This document shows positions 22,701 to 32,949 of a stretch of DNA of 64,000 bases, piece after piece. Position 1 is the first letter of the stretch. Each line of letters starts with the position of its first letter. Both the position numbers and the translations under genes were made by a program. Below the pieces are notes generated by a model. That model had not been told where the DNA came from. It searched no databases and saw only the letters and a program-made list of their open reading frames with translations. Origin of the DNA: Gnetum montanum (Eukaryota > Streptophyta > Gnetopsida > Gnetales > Gnetaceae); assembly GCA_015680685.1 (NCBI GenBank), contig MNCI01005810.1:124001-188000 (forward strand), in the 5' to 3' direction.

Positions 22701-22914
22701 CTGTTGGGTGTTTTTGCTATTTTTTCTATGTCTTTGCTACATGACACTACTCATGCTATGTACTAATATTAAGATGACATCTAATGAATGTATTTGCTAT
22801 ATGTAGTGTGTAATGTATAATCTTTTCTTTTATGGTTATTTGCTACGTTCTTTCTATGCTTATAATATGAAGAATTAATGTGCTAAGTTAGGATTATGTA
22901 ACAATAGTGTAACT

Positions 22915-23290
22915 AGGCCATTACACGCCCCATGCTAGTTTAAGGCCATAGTGGGATGGTCAATGCTAGTTTAATGCCATTTTAGGCTACGATGATAGTT
23001 TAAGGCCATTTCAGACCATGTGCTACTAGTTTAAGGCCATGGCTAGCCATGTATACTACTAGTTTAAGGCCATTTTGGGCCATGTGTTGCCAGTTTAGGG
23101 CCATGACAAGTTAGAATGATGGGGATCAAGGGAAATAGTTTAAGGCCATTCCAGGCCATAGGATTGGTAATTTAAGGCCATGGTGGACCATGTGTTGTTA
23201 GTTTAAGGCCATAGCAAGCTGTATCATTGCTAGTTTAAGCCATGGTGAGCCACAATGTTGCTAGTTTAAGGCCATCGCAGGCCTTCTATT
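22915..23290. repeat. GGCCAT/TTTAAGG repeat array (el 2)
   Basis: About nine units of 35-45 bases of the type CTAGTTTAAGGCCATGG. It is the boundary between the 3' end of the cassette gene and the 3' end of protease. Transcripts of both strands would end or meet here. Confidence 0.85.
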
Positions 23291-23479
23291 ACTACCTCTT
23301 ATTTTTTTAATTTTAGCTTTTATGATTTTTATGAATTTTGATGTTTTTCATGCATGAAGAAAAATTCGCTAAAGAAACAATGATAGAAATGTAAACTAAG
23401 CTATCGAATGCATAGGTGATGCAAATGGTAAGCTAAGGGATTAAACTAAATGCAAATAATATACGACAGAAGTAATGCA

Positions 23480-24600
23480 ATGTAAGTGGAGAGTAGAATG
23501 CAAGGTGTAGAGAGATGAATAGATGGTAGGTTCCTAGCGCACTTTTAGACTAAAGGGATATCTTAGTTGCATAGTTTCTTTTTAATCTAGTATGGATTAG
23601 GGGATGTGTAGGGTCTAGATTGTACTATTCAGCAGTCTCCTTGATCCTTGCTTGCTACATTGGAGAGAAATTGTACCCATAGTGTGTGCTTCAGTAAGTC
23701 ATTGGATTCTACCATCTCTTTGGGTGTGTTGGCCTTGTGTGTTTCATTTTCTACTGAAGGTGTGTCATTAGGAAATTTGTCCTTTGACCCTTACTCCATG
23801 TCTATGTTGTTGATAGTCAGAGGAGTGACATTATCATCATAGATGGTAACTTCACCATCTTCATATGGAAAGTGGATTTCCTAATGAATCAAGAAGGAGA
23901 TGGCTAGTAGTTGGGCTAGCTAAGGCCTACCTAATATTAGGTTAAAGCCTAGCATCTCTTCTATAATGATGAATTTAGTGGTGATGGGGAACTACTGCCC
24001 TACCATGAAGGTTATTGTGATGATACCCTTAATGATGATGCATGACCCACTAAAGGACTTTAGACATGTGATTTTTGTCAACTTTCTTTGGTCCATGAGG
24101 CCTAAATTTTCAATGAAAGTGTATGGGATAACATTTTTTGATGTTCCATTGTTGACATGCACCCTCTAAATCTTGCATTACTTGACACGTATGGTGATAA
24201 ACATGGAAGCTGTTATGACCTCACACTTCCTAAGGTCAACCTTAATTACCTCATCATGAAATGTGAGGGATGTGGAGCTTGATTCTTGCAATGCAGGAGG
24301 CAACATCATAGCATGGATGGAATTCTCATATGCTAGGATGTCCTCCATGATACGAATGAAGATCAACATTTTCACTAGTGCTTTGAGGTGGGAAAATGAC
24401 GTCATGATTAGGTCATAAAGCCTCAATGTTGTGTTCTTCTATTTTAGTGCTTTCTTAACTTAGGCGAATGCATCTACAAAGTATTTGTCATAAGTTGCAT
24501 TTTTATTGACTTTGAATTCTTTCATTCACCCTAAGAGATGAATTTCATGGGAGGAAACTTTGTCTTTGTTGGCTTGGCTGATGGAAGGGTCCTAGTACTT
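23480..24600 (-). pseudogene. el 2 retropepsin, broken
   Basis: Follows gag on the minus strand. The active-site loop reads VHVNNGTSKNVIPYTF (about 24160), where el 1 and el 4 have DDG and NDG; the catalytic Asp is replaced by Asn here, so this copy should be inactive. GFNLILGRPWLAQL (about 23920) is intact. The C-terminal extension runs to about 23570. Confidence 0.75.
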
Positions 24601-27113
24601 GATTGTGATTTTCTGGTGGTGGCCTCTTTAGTTGTTTTGTCCATGGAAATTGTAGATATAGGGATTGGTTTAGTTGGACCAAGCACTATTTTCTCTTAGT
24701 GTTTCCTAATCATCCTATCTATGAGATGCTCATTGGATCTCCTAAGTTATCACATAGAGGGTTTGTTAATTTTTCTAGTATAATTTTCCCTTGGAAGAGA
24801 AGGAACTGATGTGTTTCCCACTACCAAACTCTAGGTAGGTGAGGAGTTAACATGTTGTGGCACCTTGATGATAAAGGATGGCTAAATTGTATGGGATCTA
24901 ATAATGAAGGGAGTTTTCGGTGCTTGGGGTGGGACTCTGACCATGAATGGGGGCCTCAAACTCGTGGAGGCCATGGGGGTCCTTACACTACCAAAGGGCA
25001 CATCGACCATGAATGGCTACTACACCATTTCTAGGTTGTCATCAAGGCTAATAGAATTAATGAAATATCCTAAACCATCCATGTTTAGAGGATCCTTGTA
25101 CACCCTTATAGATTGGTTCTAAGACCTAACTTGATTAATAGCATCATGTATCAACTCTTCTCTATCAATCATTCTTTGGAGTTCATGCTACAAGGCTATA
25201 CAGAAATTGGTGTTGTGGCTAGGCAACTAGTGGTAGTGGTAGAACCAATCTAGCCTAAAGTGTTTTGGAACTGAGGGCTCATTCGAGGTTCCTAACATAG
25301 AATTCCTTAGGAGCTCACACTATCTATTTTTCCTTTTTAAAGCATCTTTAGACATCTACTTGTATTGGATATGTCCACACTTCAATAATTGATCCAATAG
25401 TTTTGAAGGTTTTAATGATTGTAGGGTGTACTTGGAGCGATCCTTGCGCTTAAAGTTAGGCATTTGAGTGGCTTGTGCTATGGCCATCACTGATGTGGGT
25501 TGGTTAGTTACCATAGTGCTAGGGTTGATAGTTTTGTTATTGGCTGGCACCTTGGGTGGCCTAGTCATTAGCCTTAGGTTGGTAGTTTTAGCCTCTTTGG
25601 CCACAGTTGCCACAATTGTAGTTTTCTTTCCCTTATCCCTATATTTTTAGCATGCAATTTTGTATACACCATGTAGGCTAGGTCCTTATTGCCTTCAACT
25701 ACATCTTGTATGCTCTTGGTCTAGGTAAAGGATTGGCTCAAAGACTATAGGGCCAAGTACTATAGTTTTGACTTGAAGATGGATAGGAGGTGCATCTTAG
25801 TTATTGGCTCTTGAATTTCATTCAACGAGGTGCTCCAGCATTGGATAAACTTTTGGATGGGCTCTAGATGACTTTTCTTAATCTGCATCAGTTGGTCCAA
25901 GATCATTTTTTTCTTCAAGTTGTACTTGAAGCACATCACAAACTAGCTTAAAAGATTTTCCAAAGAGGAGATAGAGCCCCTAGGTAATGTGTGGTACCAA
26001 TATAGTGCCTTGCTAGTGAGTGACATGGCAAACATGCATATGATAACATGTGGCATGCTTGTAGTAGTAGGCGGTTAGACCTAAACATCACCATATGTGC
26101 ATTGGGATCCCCTTCACCATTGTACTTGGTGAATTGGGGTAGTAGGATCCCATTTGGTAGAGTTAGTGGTGGGATAGTAGGACTTATGGGATCATCCTGA
26201 TAGAAGTCCACTACTTTAACTATTTTATAGGAGGTAGCCTTAAGTTACTTCACCTCTTTTGTCAAGGTTTTGATCAGTTGGAATGCTTAATCTAAGTTTT
26301 GGGATGCTACAATGGGTTACACTAATTGTGCTACCTGTTATATTGGTTGTGTGATCCATGACCCAGTTGTAGGTTGTGGGACCATGCAAGGTGTTTCCTA
26401 CATTGGTTGTGTTATGGGCACAGTGACTAGGTCAAGCCACGCATGTGTAGGTTGGAATACTACTAAGGGTGCCAACAAAATAGGCAAGACATAAGGTTCC
26501 TAAGTCATTTGGGGTTTGGAGACATGAAGCATGTGAATGTAAGGTTGAGTAGGCATGATTGTTTCTAATAGAGATGACTAGGTAGGTTGTGATAATGCCA
26601 TGAAGGGTAAGTTAATGTAAGGTACTACATTGTGATGTGTATACTATGTTTGGTGCATTACTATAAGAAGCATTGACCTAGAAGGCTATCCTAGGGTTAT
26701 GACAGTCTTAAGAAAGATAGGTGAATGGGACTATAAAAGAGCCAAACTAGGGATCATCTGCTAGAAGAGAGTATGGAAGAAGTCCTTGTGCTTGGAATGA
26801 GGATTGAACTTGTCCTCCTTACCATGTAGGGGCTTCTCATAGTCTATTCCCACTTTTTTCTCATTTGCCCGAATGATTTGGACAAGTATCCAATGTTAGG
26901 GTTTCATGAGTGGGATGAAGTTAACTAAGGAAGGGATATACTCCCATCCATTTTGATGGATATGCTTGTAGCCCTATTTTACTTCCATGTCCAAGTAGTC
27001 TATGAATAGGCTTGCTTGGATCTTTGCACCTATGAAGTTATATTGTTCATCATTTAGCATAGTATACTCTAGGTCTTGGCCATGTAGCCTAAGGGATTTC
27101 CTTGGCTCTGCCA
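24601..27113 (-). pseudogene. gag: el 2 gag, broken
   Basis: Starts at the ATG at 27113 (MAEPRKSLRLHG), with the N-terminal block to about 26890 containing AKIQASLFIDYLDMEV. The capsid block begins MDFYQDDPISP at 26211 with FTKYNGEGDPNAHMV, and then breaks. A basic, Ala/Thr/Pro-rich stretch lies at 25613-25400. The zinc-binding region near 25240 is degraded. Frameshifts and TAG codons separate the pieces; the order of blocks is the same as in el 1 and el 4. Confidence 0.75.
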
Positions 27114-27617
27114 TAGTAGGACTAGCACGGTGGTCAACCCTAGTTTCTTATTAGATGGGCAAGATAATGAGTGTGCTCAAGACTAATGTCAAAGGTTGTT
27201 CAAACTGGTTGAAAAAATGGCTAACTTTGCTAGTTGCAAAAAATAGCTAACTTTGGTAACTGCAAAAATAGCTAACTCTAGTGACTACACTCTCTACATT
27301 GAGAGAACTATGCTCTCTACTGATCTCTTAGAACTTAGCTAATTTTGGGAATGTGTGTTGCTACACAATGTTTCGAAGGAACCAACTACTAGGTCCAATC
27401 TACACCAATTGGTTAGTAAACAATCCCTATGCTAGCCTAAGATCTAGCTACTCCTACACATGTAGTAGGCCCACAGGGGTGTCATGATCTATGCTAGCCC
27501 AAAGCTAGCAATGGTGATGTAGAGCGCATATGAGTCAACTTCAATAGACACTGAAGAGGAAAATGGTTTTGGCCCTCCTTCTAGTACTAGAAACTATAAC
27601 AACCAAAAATGTTGACG
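27114..27617 (-). other. el 2 leader with duplicated primer-site segment
   Basis: Non-coding region between the primer-binding site and gag. At about 27577-27620 a second copy of the primer-binding site and LTR-end sequence (CCTCCTTCTAGTACTAGAAA) lies immediately inside the first, a short tandem duplication of the LTR/primer-site junction. Confidence 0.55.
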
Positions 27618-27635
27618 GTCCTCCTTCTAGCACCA
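27618..27635 (-). other. el 2 primer-binding site
   Basis: TGGTGCTAGAAGGAGGAC on the minus strand, five bases from the LTR end at 27641. Confidence 0.7.
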
Positions 27636-28366
27636 AAAATTGTAATGACTGAAAATGTGGGTTGCTCAAACATTGAGGTCAACAAGCACATAGCCTAACC
27701 TCAAATTTGTGTGAGGGACTATTAAAGGTAGAGATGATATTCCCTAAATGATCTTGTTAATCTAACATGGACTTATTGGATGTAACTAGGGTGCAACATG
27801 GTTAGCTATGATGCTGATGCAAAATAGTGCTAAGTATTTGGTTGGTATCAATAGTGTTAATGGTGTCAAGCATAGTCAAGCTTCTCAATGACAATAAGGG
27901 TGTTAACATATAGATATTTTCATCCAAGTGTAGTTGTAGGCACAACTATGTGATGAAACACTAAAAAATGTAAATGAAATGCTAAAAATGCAAAGAGAGA
28001 GAGAAGTAGAACACCACCCCAAATGGGGTTGAGCATAGTTAACACCAAAAGGAGTTAGAAGGTACATAGGGTACAATAGGTGTAGTGGAGAGTGTAGCCA
28101 TAGTTTTAGAGGTGTTTGGCTATGAAGATTGGCACTTGTTAAGAATTCTATGTCTACTGGATTGCTCAATGTAGTGTACCCTGGGTTACAATGTTTTACT
28201 AGGCTACAATGGGGTTGTAGTGGGTTATGGTGGGCTATGGTAGTCTACAACTTTGCCTCTCTGGTTCATTGGAATGCCTTTGGTTTGCTGATGCTTTGGT
28301 TTTCCAACTCTCAAATTTTCCAACCTACTTCAATATTGCCAACCTTGAAAATATTGAGGGTGGGGG

Positions 28367-28374
28367 TATTTATA
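28367..28374 (-). promoter_or_regulatory. TATA box of the el 2 5' LTR
   Basis: CCTATAAATACCCCCACC on the coding strand. It is the expected driver of el 2 gag-pol RNA. Confidence 0.75.
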
Positions 28375-28559
28375 GGGCTAGGTTTAGCATGAAATGTAAA
28401 GTGATTGCCATGTGGTAGAGGGCACGGTTAGAACTTTGGTATCACCCAACTAGTGATGTTGTGCTCTGTCTTACTTTACTAGACTCTATGAGACTATGAG
28501 ACTATGACTATGTTACCGAGTGCATGTATATGCAACGAGAGGACCACAATGTACTTGAA

Positions 28560-29110
28560 AAAATGCAACTTTGCATACTATGATCTCCACTGTCTTGTAT
28601 GGGGTCAAGTGTAGTTACAATTTTAGGGACAAAAAAGGGGATACAAAGATGCATTTTGCTAACTATGCTTGCTAGAGATAAGTTAGAGTTGAGTTGAGTG
28701 TTGGTGCTACATTGTGGAAATCATTGGAGATTGTTTTGATTAACTACACTTGACTACACTCTATACTAGGGGAGATCATAGTCCCACACTAGAAAAACAT
28801 TTGCAAAAAATGGCCTCCAGTTAACTATGCTTAACTATGCTCTTGCCTAGTGGAGAGCATAGTTTCAATACTTAGGAAAATATGTAGGAATTGGGCCTTC
28901 ATGCTGACTACACTCCAAGCCAGTGGAGAGCATATTCTTAGCACTCAAAACTTTTTTCAAAAACTAGGCTTTTATGCTAACTACACTTGACTATGCTCCA
29001 GGGTAGTGAAGAGCATGGTCTTACTAGCTAAGAAAATCTACAAAAATTGTGTCTTCATGCTAACTACACTTGACTATACTCTAGGGTAGTGGAGAGCGTA
29101 GTCTCAGCAC
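28560..29110. repeat. U3 repeats with paired ACTATGCTC / GAGCATAGT arms
   Basis: About six units of 75-85 bases. Each has a CTAACTATGCTTGACTA block, a GGGGAGAGCATAGTC-type block and a spacer AAAAATTTGCAAAAACTAGG. The two blocks are near inverted repeats, so each unit can form a hairpin. Confidence 0.7.
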
Positions 29111-29161
29111 TTACAAAATTTTGTGCTTGGGATTCCAGAGTTCAAATTTGATGGTGTTTCA

Positions 29162-29929
29162 TCTATGATGTTCATGTAGCCCTGTGAGAGACAAAATTTT
29201 ATGATGCAATTCATATTTATGTAGCTTCATTGAAACTAGCATTGAAAAATGGTATTCATGGTCATTATGGACTATCAAAATATTTTATGGATTTTTCAAT
29301 GGTTGTAGAGGTAAAGACAATGATGATGAAGGTGCAACCAATAGCCAAAACACCATGCACAACATTAAAAAAAATGGTGAAAATGTGAAGGATGGTGCTA
29401 GAAAACACAAAATGTATGTAGGTAACAACAAAATTAATGTACTAGTAGGATGAAATGTTTATATAGGCACATGCAAGATGATATGTCATAAAGAGCAAAG
29501 AATAGAGAACATTGATGCATGGGTAGCAATACAAAAATGATAGCACAAGCTACATGGGATGCTAGTGCACATGATGGAGAAATAATAAAATAGCATGTAG
29601 TGATAGCAAGAAGGTAGGGAAAGGTAGCAAGAAATGTTGGTTATGCAAAAAGAGTGACTACAATAGAGGGCAATGACTACAATGGCCAACACTATTTCTA
29701 TTATTATCACTTGGTCATAATCAATGACTTGTCACTAGAGAGAATACCAAAAGATGGCATGGATAACCATACACATGGTAAGGTAGCTCTATTAGTAGTT
29801 CCTAGTAGCACTACTTCATGATAGTTAAATAGTAGTGGAACAACCAATTTAGTCCTACCTATGGTAGCAAGCATGGAGAAATCTAATTGCAGTAAGGAAG
29901 CAAGGCCTATGGAAGAACCACATGGACCA
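29162..29929. other. Unassigned flank between el 2 and the composite repeats
   Basis: 29170-29245 matches the tandem unit on the other side of el 2 (11715-11830). The rest shows no gene; short open frames are in A-rich, low-information sequence. Confidence 0.4.
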
Positions 29930-30247
29930 CAAACAAATATTCATTGCAATAGCACAATAGCATCTAGATCAAGTAGTGTAGTAGGAATGATGCAGTAGAA
30001 GAGAGGTGGCTAAATTGCAACTAGAGTAGCATGACAAGGTCAAGGCTTGGCAAAAGACATATGGACACTTGTAGATAACATGGAAATGGCACAATGCTAC
30101 ATGGTCAATGACTAGTTAGCATTGACGTTAACAGTTTGAACCAAGGCCTAAAATATCATTTTAAAAAAATATATTTATTATTATTATTTTATTATTGAAA
30201 ATAGTTAAATTTAAGTAAACTGTCTTAATTATTTAACAATAAAAAGC

Positions 30248-30325
30248 TTGGATTTGATGGTCAGCTACACAAAGTATAAGATGTTGTGGTTAATAATTAA
30301 GAGCTCTTTATTTTGATTCCTAGTT
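30248..30325 (+). other. tRNA-like block in copy B
   Basis: GTTAATAATTAAGAGCTC then ATTTTGATTCC, the weakest B box of the three copies. Confidence 0.35.
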
Positions 30326-30443
30326 TCAGCCTTTTAACATTAAGGAAGGTTGAAATCTATTGAAAATGATTCTTTATTTACTAAAAAAGGCATCTAGAAT
30401 TGAAAGTTCCTACTTCCAAAGTCCAAATTTTTGGGCATAGAAA

Positions 30444-30493
30444 ACAAGACTTCCTAAGAGATCGTCCATCCCAGTACTACTCTAGGATGGGTG
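30444..30493 (-). other. 5S rRNA-like block in copy B
   Basis: The minus strand reads AGAGTAGTACTGGGATGGAC, then a diverged stretch, then AGGAAGTCTTG. This is the clearest match of the three to the 5S internal promoter/3' region as I remember it. Confidence 0.55.
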
Positions 30494-31022
30494 TAATTAA
30501 TTACTAAATTTCTATTGAAATTTCTGATAATGCACTGAATTCTCTTTTTGAAAATTTTCTCCATGTTTTAAGATTTAAATTTTACTACCTATTTTTGATG
30601 TGTTAAAATTTTCATTGATTAATGAAAGACTTTCCAATTGCTAAACCTACCAAGAAGGTAGGCTAGTGGCTGCAAGAGTCATAAATAAGGGTTGGTCATT
30701 AGAGCATGATAGTGGCAAGGATATGTGGCATGGTTGGAATGGTGCAACAAAAGAGAGCTAATTTGGTGCTGATTGGGAGTGGCATGATGGGGCCAAGGCT
30801 TGGAAAAAGATGTTTCTATGTAGGTAGATGACATGGAAATAACATCAGGTTGCATGGCCAATATTGTATAGATAGTCATAACGGCTAGCTAGCCCCTATC
30901 CTAAGGATTAGAGCCAAAGCCAAAAATTTAATTTTTAGATTTAAAAATATTTATTGTTATTATTATTATTAATGAGAAATGTTAAATATAGTGAAATTAT
31001 ATTATTTTTTAACAAGAAAAAA

Positions 31023-31101
31023 CTTGGCTTTGATGATTAGAAATATGAAGCATAAGATGTTGAGGTTAATAATTAAGAATCTTGGGTTTGATTCCCAGCC
31101 C
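31023..31101 (+). other. tRNA-like block in copy C
   Basis: GATGATTAGAAATATGAAGC could be a decayed A-box region, and CTTGGGTTTGATTCCCAGCC (31081-31100) is a good T-arm with a CTGGG-type stem on both sides of the loop. Best preserved of the three. Confidence 0.5.
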
Positions 31102-31230
31102 AAAATATTTAACATTATGTTTTTTTTATGATAGGTTGAAATTAATGGAAAAAAATCTTTGTTTTGCAAAAAGGGCATTTACAATCAAAATTTATCACTT
31201 TCAAATTTCAAAACCTTAGGCATGATTAAT

Positions 31231-31295
31231 AAGACTTCACTAGAGTTCATTCATCCCAATACTACTCCAAGATGAGAAAGCTTAATTAGGAAATT
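31231..31295 (-). other. 5S rRNA-like block in copy C
   Basis: The minus strand has TTAAGC, then GGAGTAGTATTGGGATGAAT and GAAGTCTTA, which follow the order of the plant 5S rRNA A and C box region. C-to-T type changes account for many of the differences. Confidence 0.5.
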
Positions 31296-31379
31296 TTTAT
31301 CCAAATTTCTAACAATGTGTTAAATTTTCTTTTTAAAAATTTTCTTTTCATTTTCAAATTTAAATTTTACTATCTATTT

Positions 31380-32260
31380 AGGGTGGCTTGCCCTTGAAAA
31401 TATTGACCTCTTGTTAGAGTGCTCATGAGAGAGTTAGTGTGGATTCAAGGTAGGCTGATTGAAAAATTGTAGCATTGTCAATTTGCTTGGTGATGTGCTT
31501 TTCTCCACTCTCTCTCTTTTTTAATTTTTTTTATTTTTTAATTTTTCTTTTTGCTATAGGGCAAACCTATTTTTGGTTTTACACATTACGAAATGTTAGT
31601 TGCAAGGTGTTGGCCATTGAGTGGACTATGTGCCACAAGATGGGATTTTCTTTGATGCAATTGTGGCACATCTATACGATAGGTGTTTCCTTCCTAGGAT
31701 GAGTTTCATTACATCCACTTGGGCTTTGACTAGCCAACAAAGGCTTCCCACGAGATGAGTTGTTTTATGTCTACTTTGGATTCTATGGTTGACATGAAGA
31801 GAGTGTGCCATGTGTGTATGCATCAAAAGGATTTGCAATTTTGGCAATGCGTGGAATGTAAGAGGTTATTGGGATGTAAGGGTAGATGTGTGTAGGTTGT
31901 AACAGGACGAAGGGGATGTGCACTCTTAAGTAGCTTAACTAGTCCAATCATGCACATTGGTGTGATGGATGACTTGCTATTGTGATGAGATGCACCTTTG
32001 CACTACCACCCCAAGGTTTCGTCTTACAAACACACCTCCAAGAAGATAAGGAAAACCACAAAATATGAAATGCAAATCAAATACTAGATGAAAAGTTTAT
32101 GCAAATTCATGGAAGACTAAATCAGTTGTTGCAAGTGCTCAAGAAGTGATTAAAAGTGCCAAGGGTGATGATGCTACAACTACTCCAAAGGCCAGAATGA
32201 TGGCGAATGCTCTAGAGATCAAAAAAATGCTAGTTTATGATCCTACAGATCATGAACCTA
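31380..32260 (-). other. el 3 3' non-coding region (truncated)
   Basis: Matches 13640-14400 of el 2, including GGTGTTTCCTTCCTAGGATGA at 31681. It lacks the last 270 bases, the polypurine tract and the 3' LTR. Confidence 0.65.
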
Positions 32261-32269
32261 GTTTTAGGT

Positions 32270-32545
32270 CTTGGAAAACTATGGCATGCTAGTTTATAGT
32301 TCTAGAAGCTTGTTGGGTGCTAGTTAAAGCATTGTGGTGGACATGTAGTTGTGCCAATTTAACATCATGACCCAAGGATGAGTTGTGCTAGTTTTAGCAT
32401 CATGGAAAATGAATGGTGTACTTGTTTTATTGTCATGGCAAACATAGTATGCTATTTTAACATCATAGTAGATAATTTGTGCTAGTTTATAGTCATAGCA
32501 GACTACTATGCTAGTTTTAGAGTCATGGCGGATGTGTGCTTACCT
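32270..32545. repeat. el 3 post-integrase repeat array
   Basis: GTGCTAGTTTTAGCATCATGG-type units, equivalent to 14568-14830 in el 2. Confidence 0.65.
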
Positions 32546-32739
32546 TGCTTTGGTGAGGTATAGTGCTACATGCTAGATATGTTGTGCATAGCCATGCTAT
32601 GTGTGTACAAGATATTGCAAAAATCAACTAGAAAAAAACATCAAGTGGCACTTATTTCAACAAAGTTAATGTGCAAAAATGCTAAACATGGTAATATGCA
32701 TGGAGACTATTAAGGAAGGTAGACATGGTAGTTTTGGGA
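32546..32739. other. el 3 deletion junction
   Basis: ATAGTGCTACATGCTAG (32560) matches el 2 at 14850; from about 32577, TGTGCATAGCCATGCTATG matches el 2 at 16990. All of RT, RNase H and integrase between those points is absent. Confidence 0.7.
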
Positions 32740-32895
32740 AATTTCAGGCCACATGTTGACTTCTAGTTTAAGGCCATCTCAGGCCATTATAAGGGGATTG
32801 ATAGTTTTGGACCATTCTAGGCTAGAGGTGCTAGTTTAAGGCCATGGAAGGGCATCATGTTGCCAATTTAAGGCCATTGTGGGCCATTGTGTTTC
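32740..32895. repeat. el 3 GGCCAT array, fused
   Basis: It joins the pol-side spacer directly to the end of protease. The whole cassette (17.2-22.9 kb in el 2) is missing between the two repeat pieces, as expected from recombination between the flanking GGCCAT arrays. Confidence 0.65.
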
Positions 32896-32949
32896 TTTTT
32901 TGTCATTTTAATGTTTTTATGATTTTTGTGGTTTTTTGATGTTTTTTTG

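Larger units (their letters stand above)
27641..29161 (-). mobile_element. el 2 5' LTR
   Basis: 1,521 bases, TGTAATGACTGAAAATGT to GGTGTTTCA on the plus strand, paired with 11849-13373. It has a TATA box at 28367-28374 and a U3 array at about 28560-29110. No polypurine tract lies beyond 29161, so this is the outer end of the element. By eye the two LTRs differ at many positions, implying an old insertion. Confidence 0.85.
29930..30660. repeat. Composite repeat, copy B
   Basis: Second copy of the repeat at 10900-11700. It starts near ATGGACCACAAAC and ends at CTAAACCTACCAAGAAGGTAG. It lies directly next to copy C in the same orientation. Confidence 0.6.
30680..31375. repeat. Composite repeat, copy C
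   Basis: Third copy, adjacent to B. It ends where el 3 sequence begins (about 31380), so the repeats and the truncated el 3 share a breakpoint. Confidence 0.6.

Noticed and set aside
22915-23290. CRISPR-like spacing of short repeats
   Set aside because: Units are degenerate, spacers are not unique and the context is a plant retrotransposon.
29162-29166. Target-site duplication of el 2
   Set aside because: The five bases outside each LTR (GTAGT at 11844, TCTAT at 29162) do not match; decay or insertion into a repeat has removed the evidence.
30444-30493. A functional 5S rRNA gene
   Set aside because: Only the 3' half is recognisable and it carries many substitutions; there is no 120-base unit.
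31084-31100. A real tRNA gene
   Set aside because: Only the T-arm half is convincing; no acceptor stem or anticodon arm can be built.
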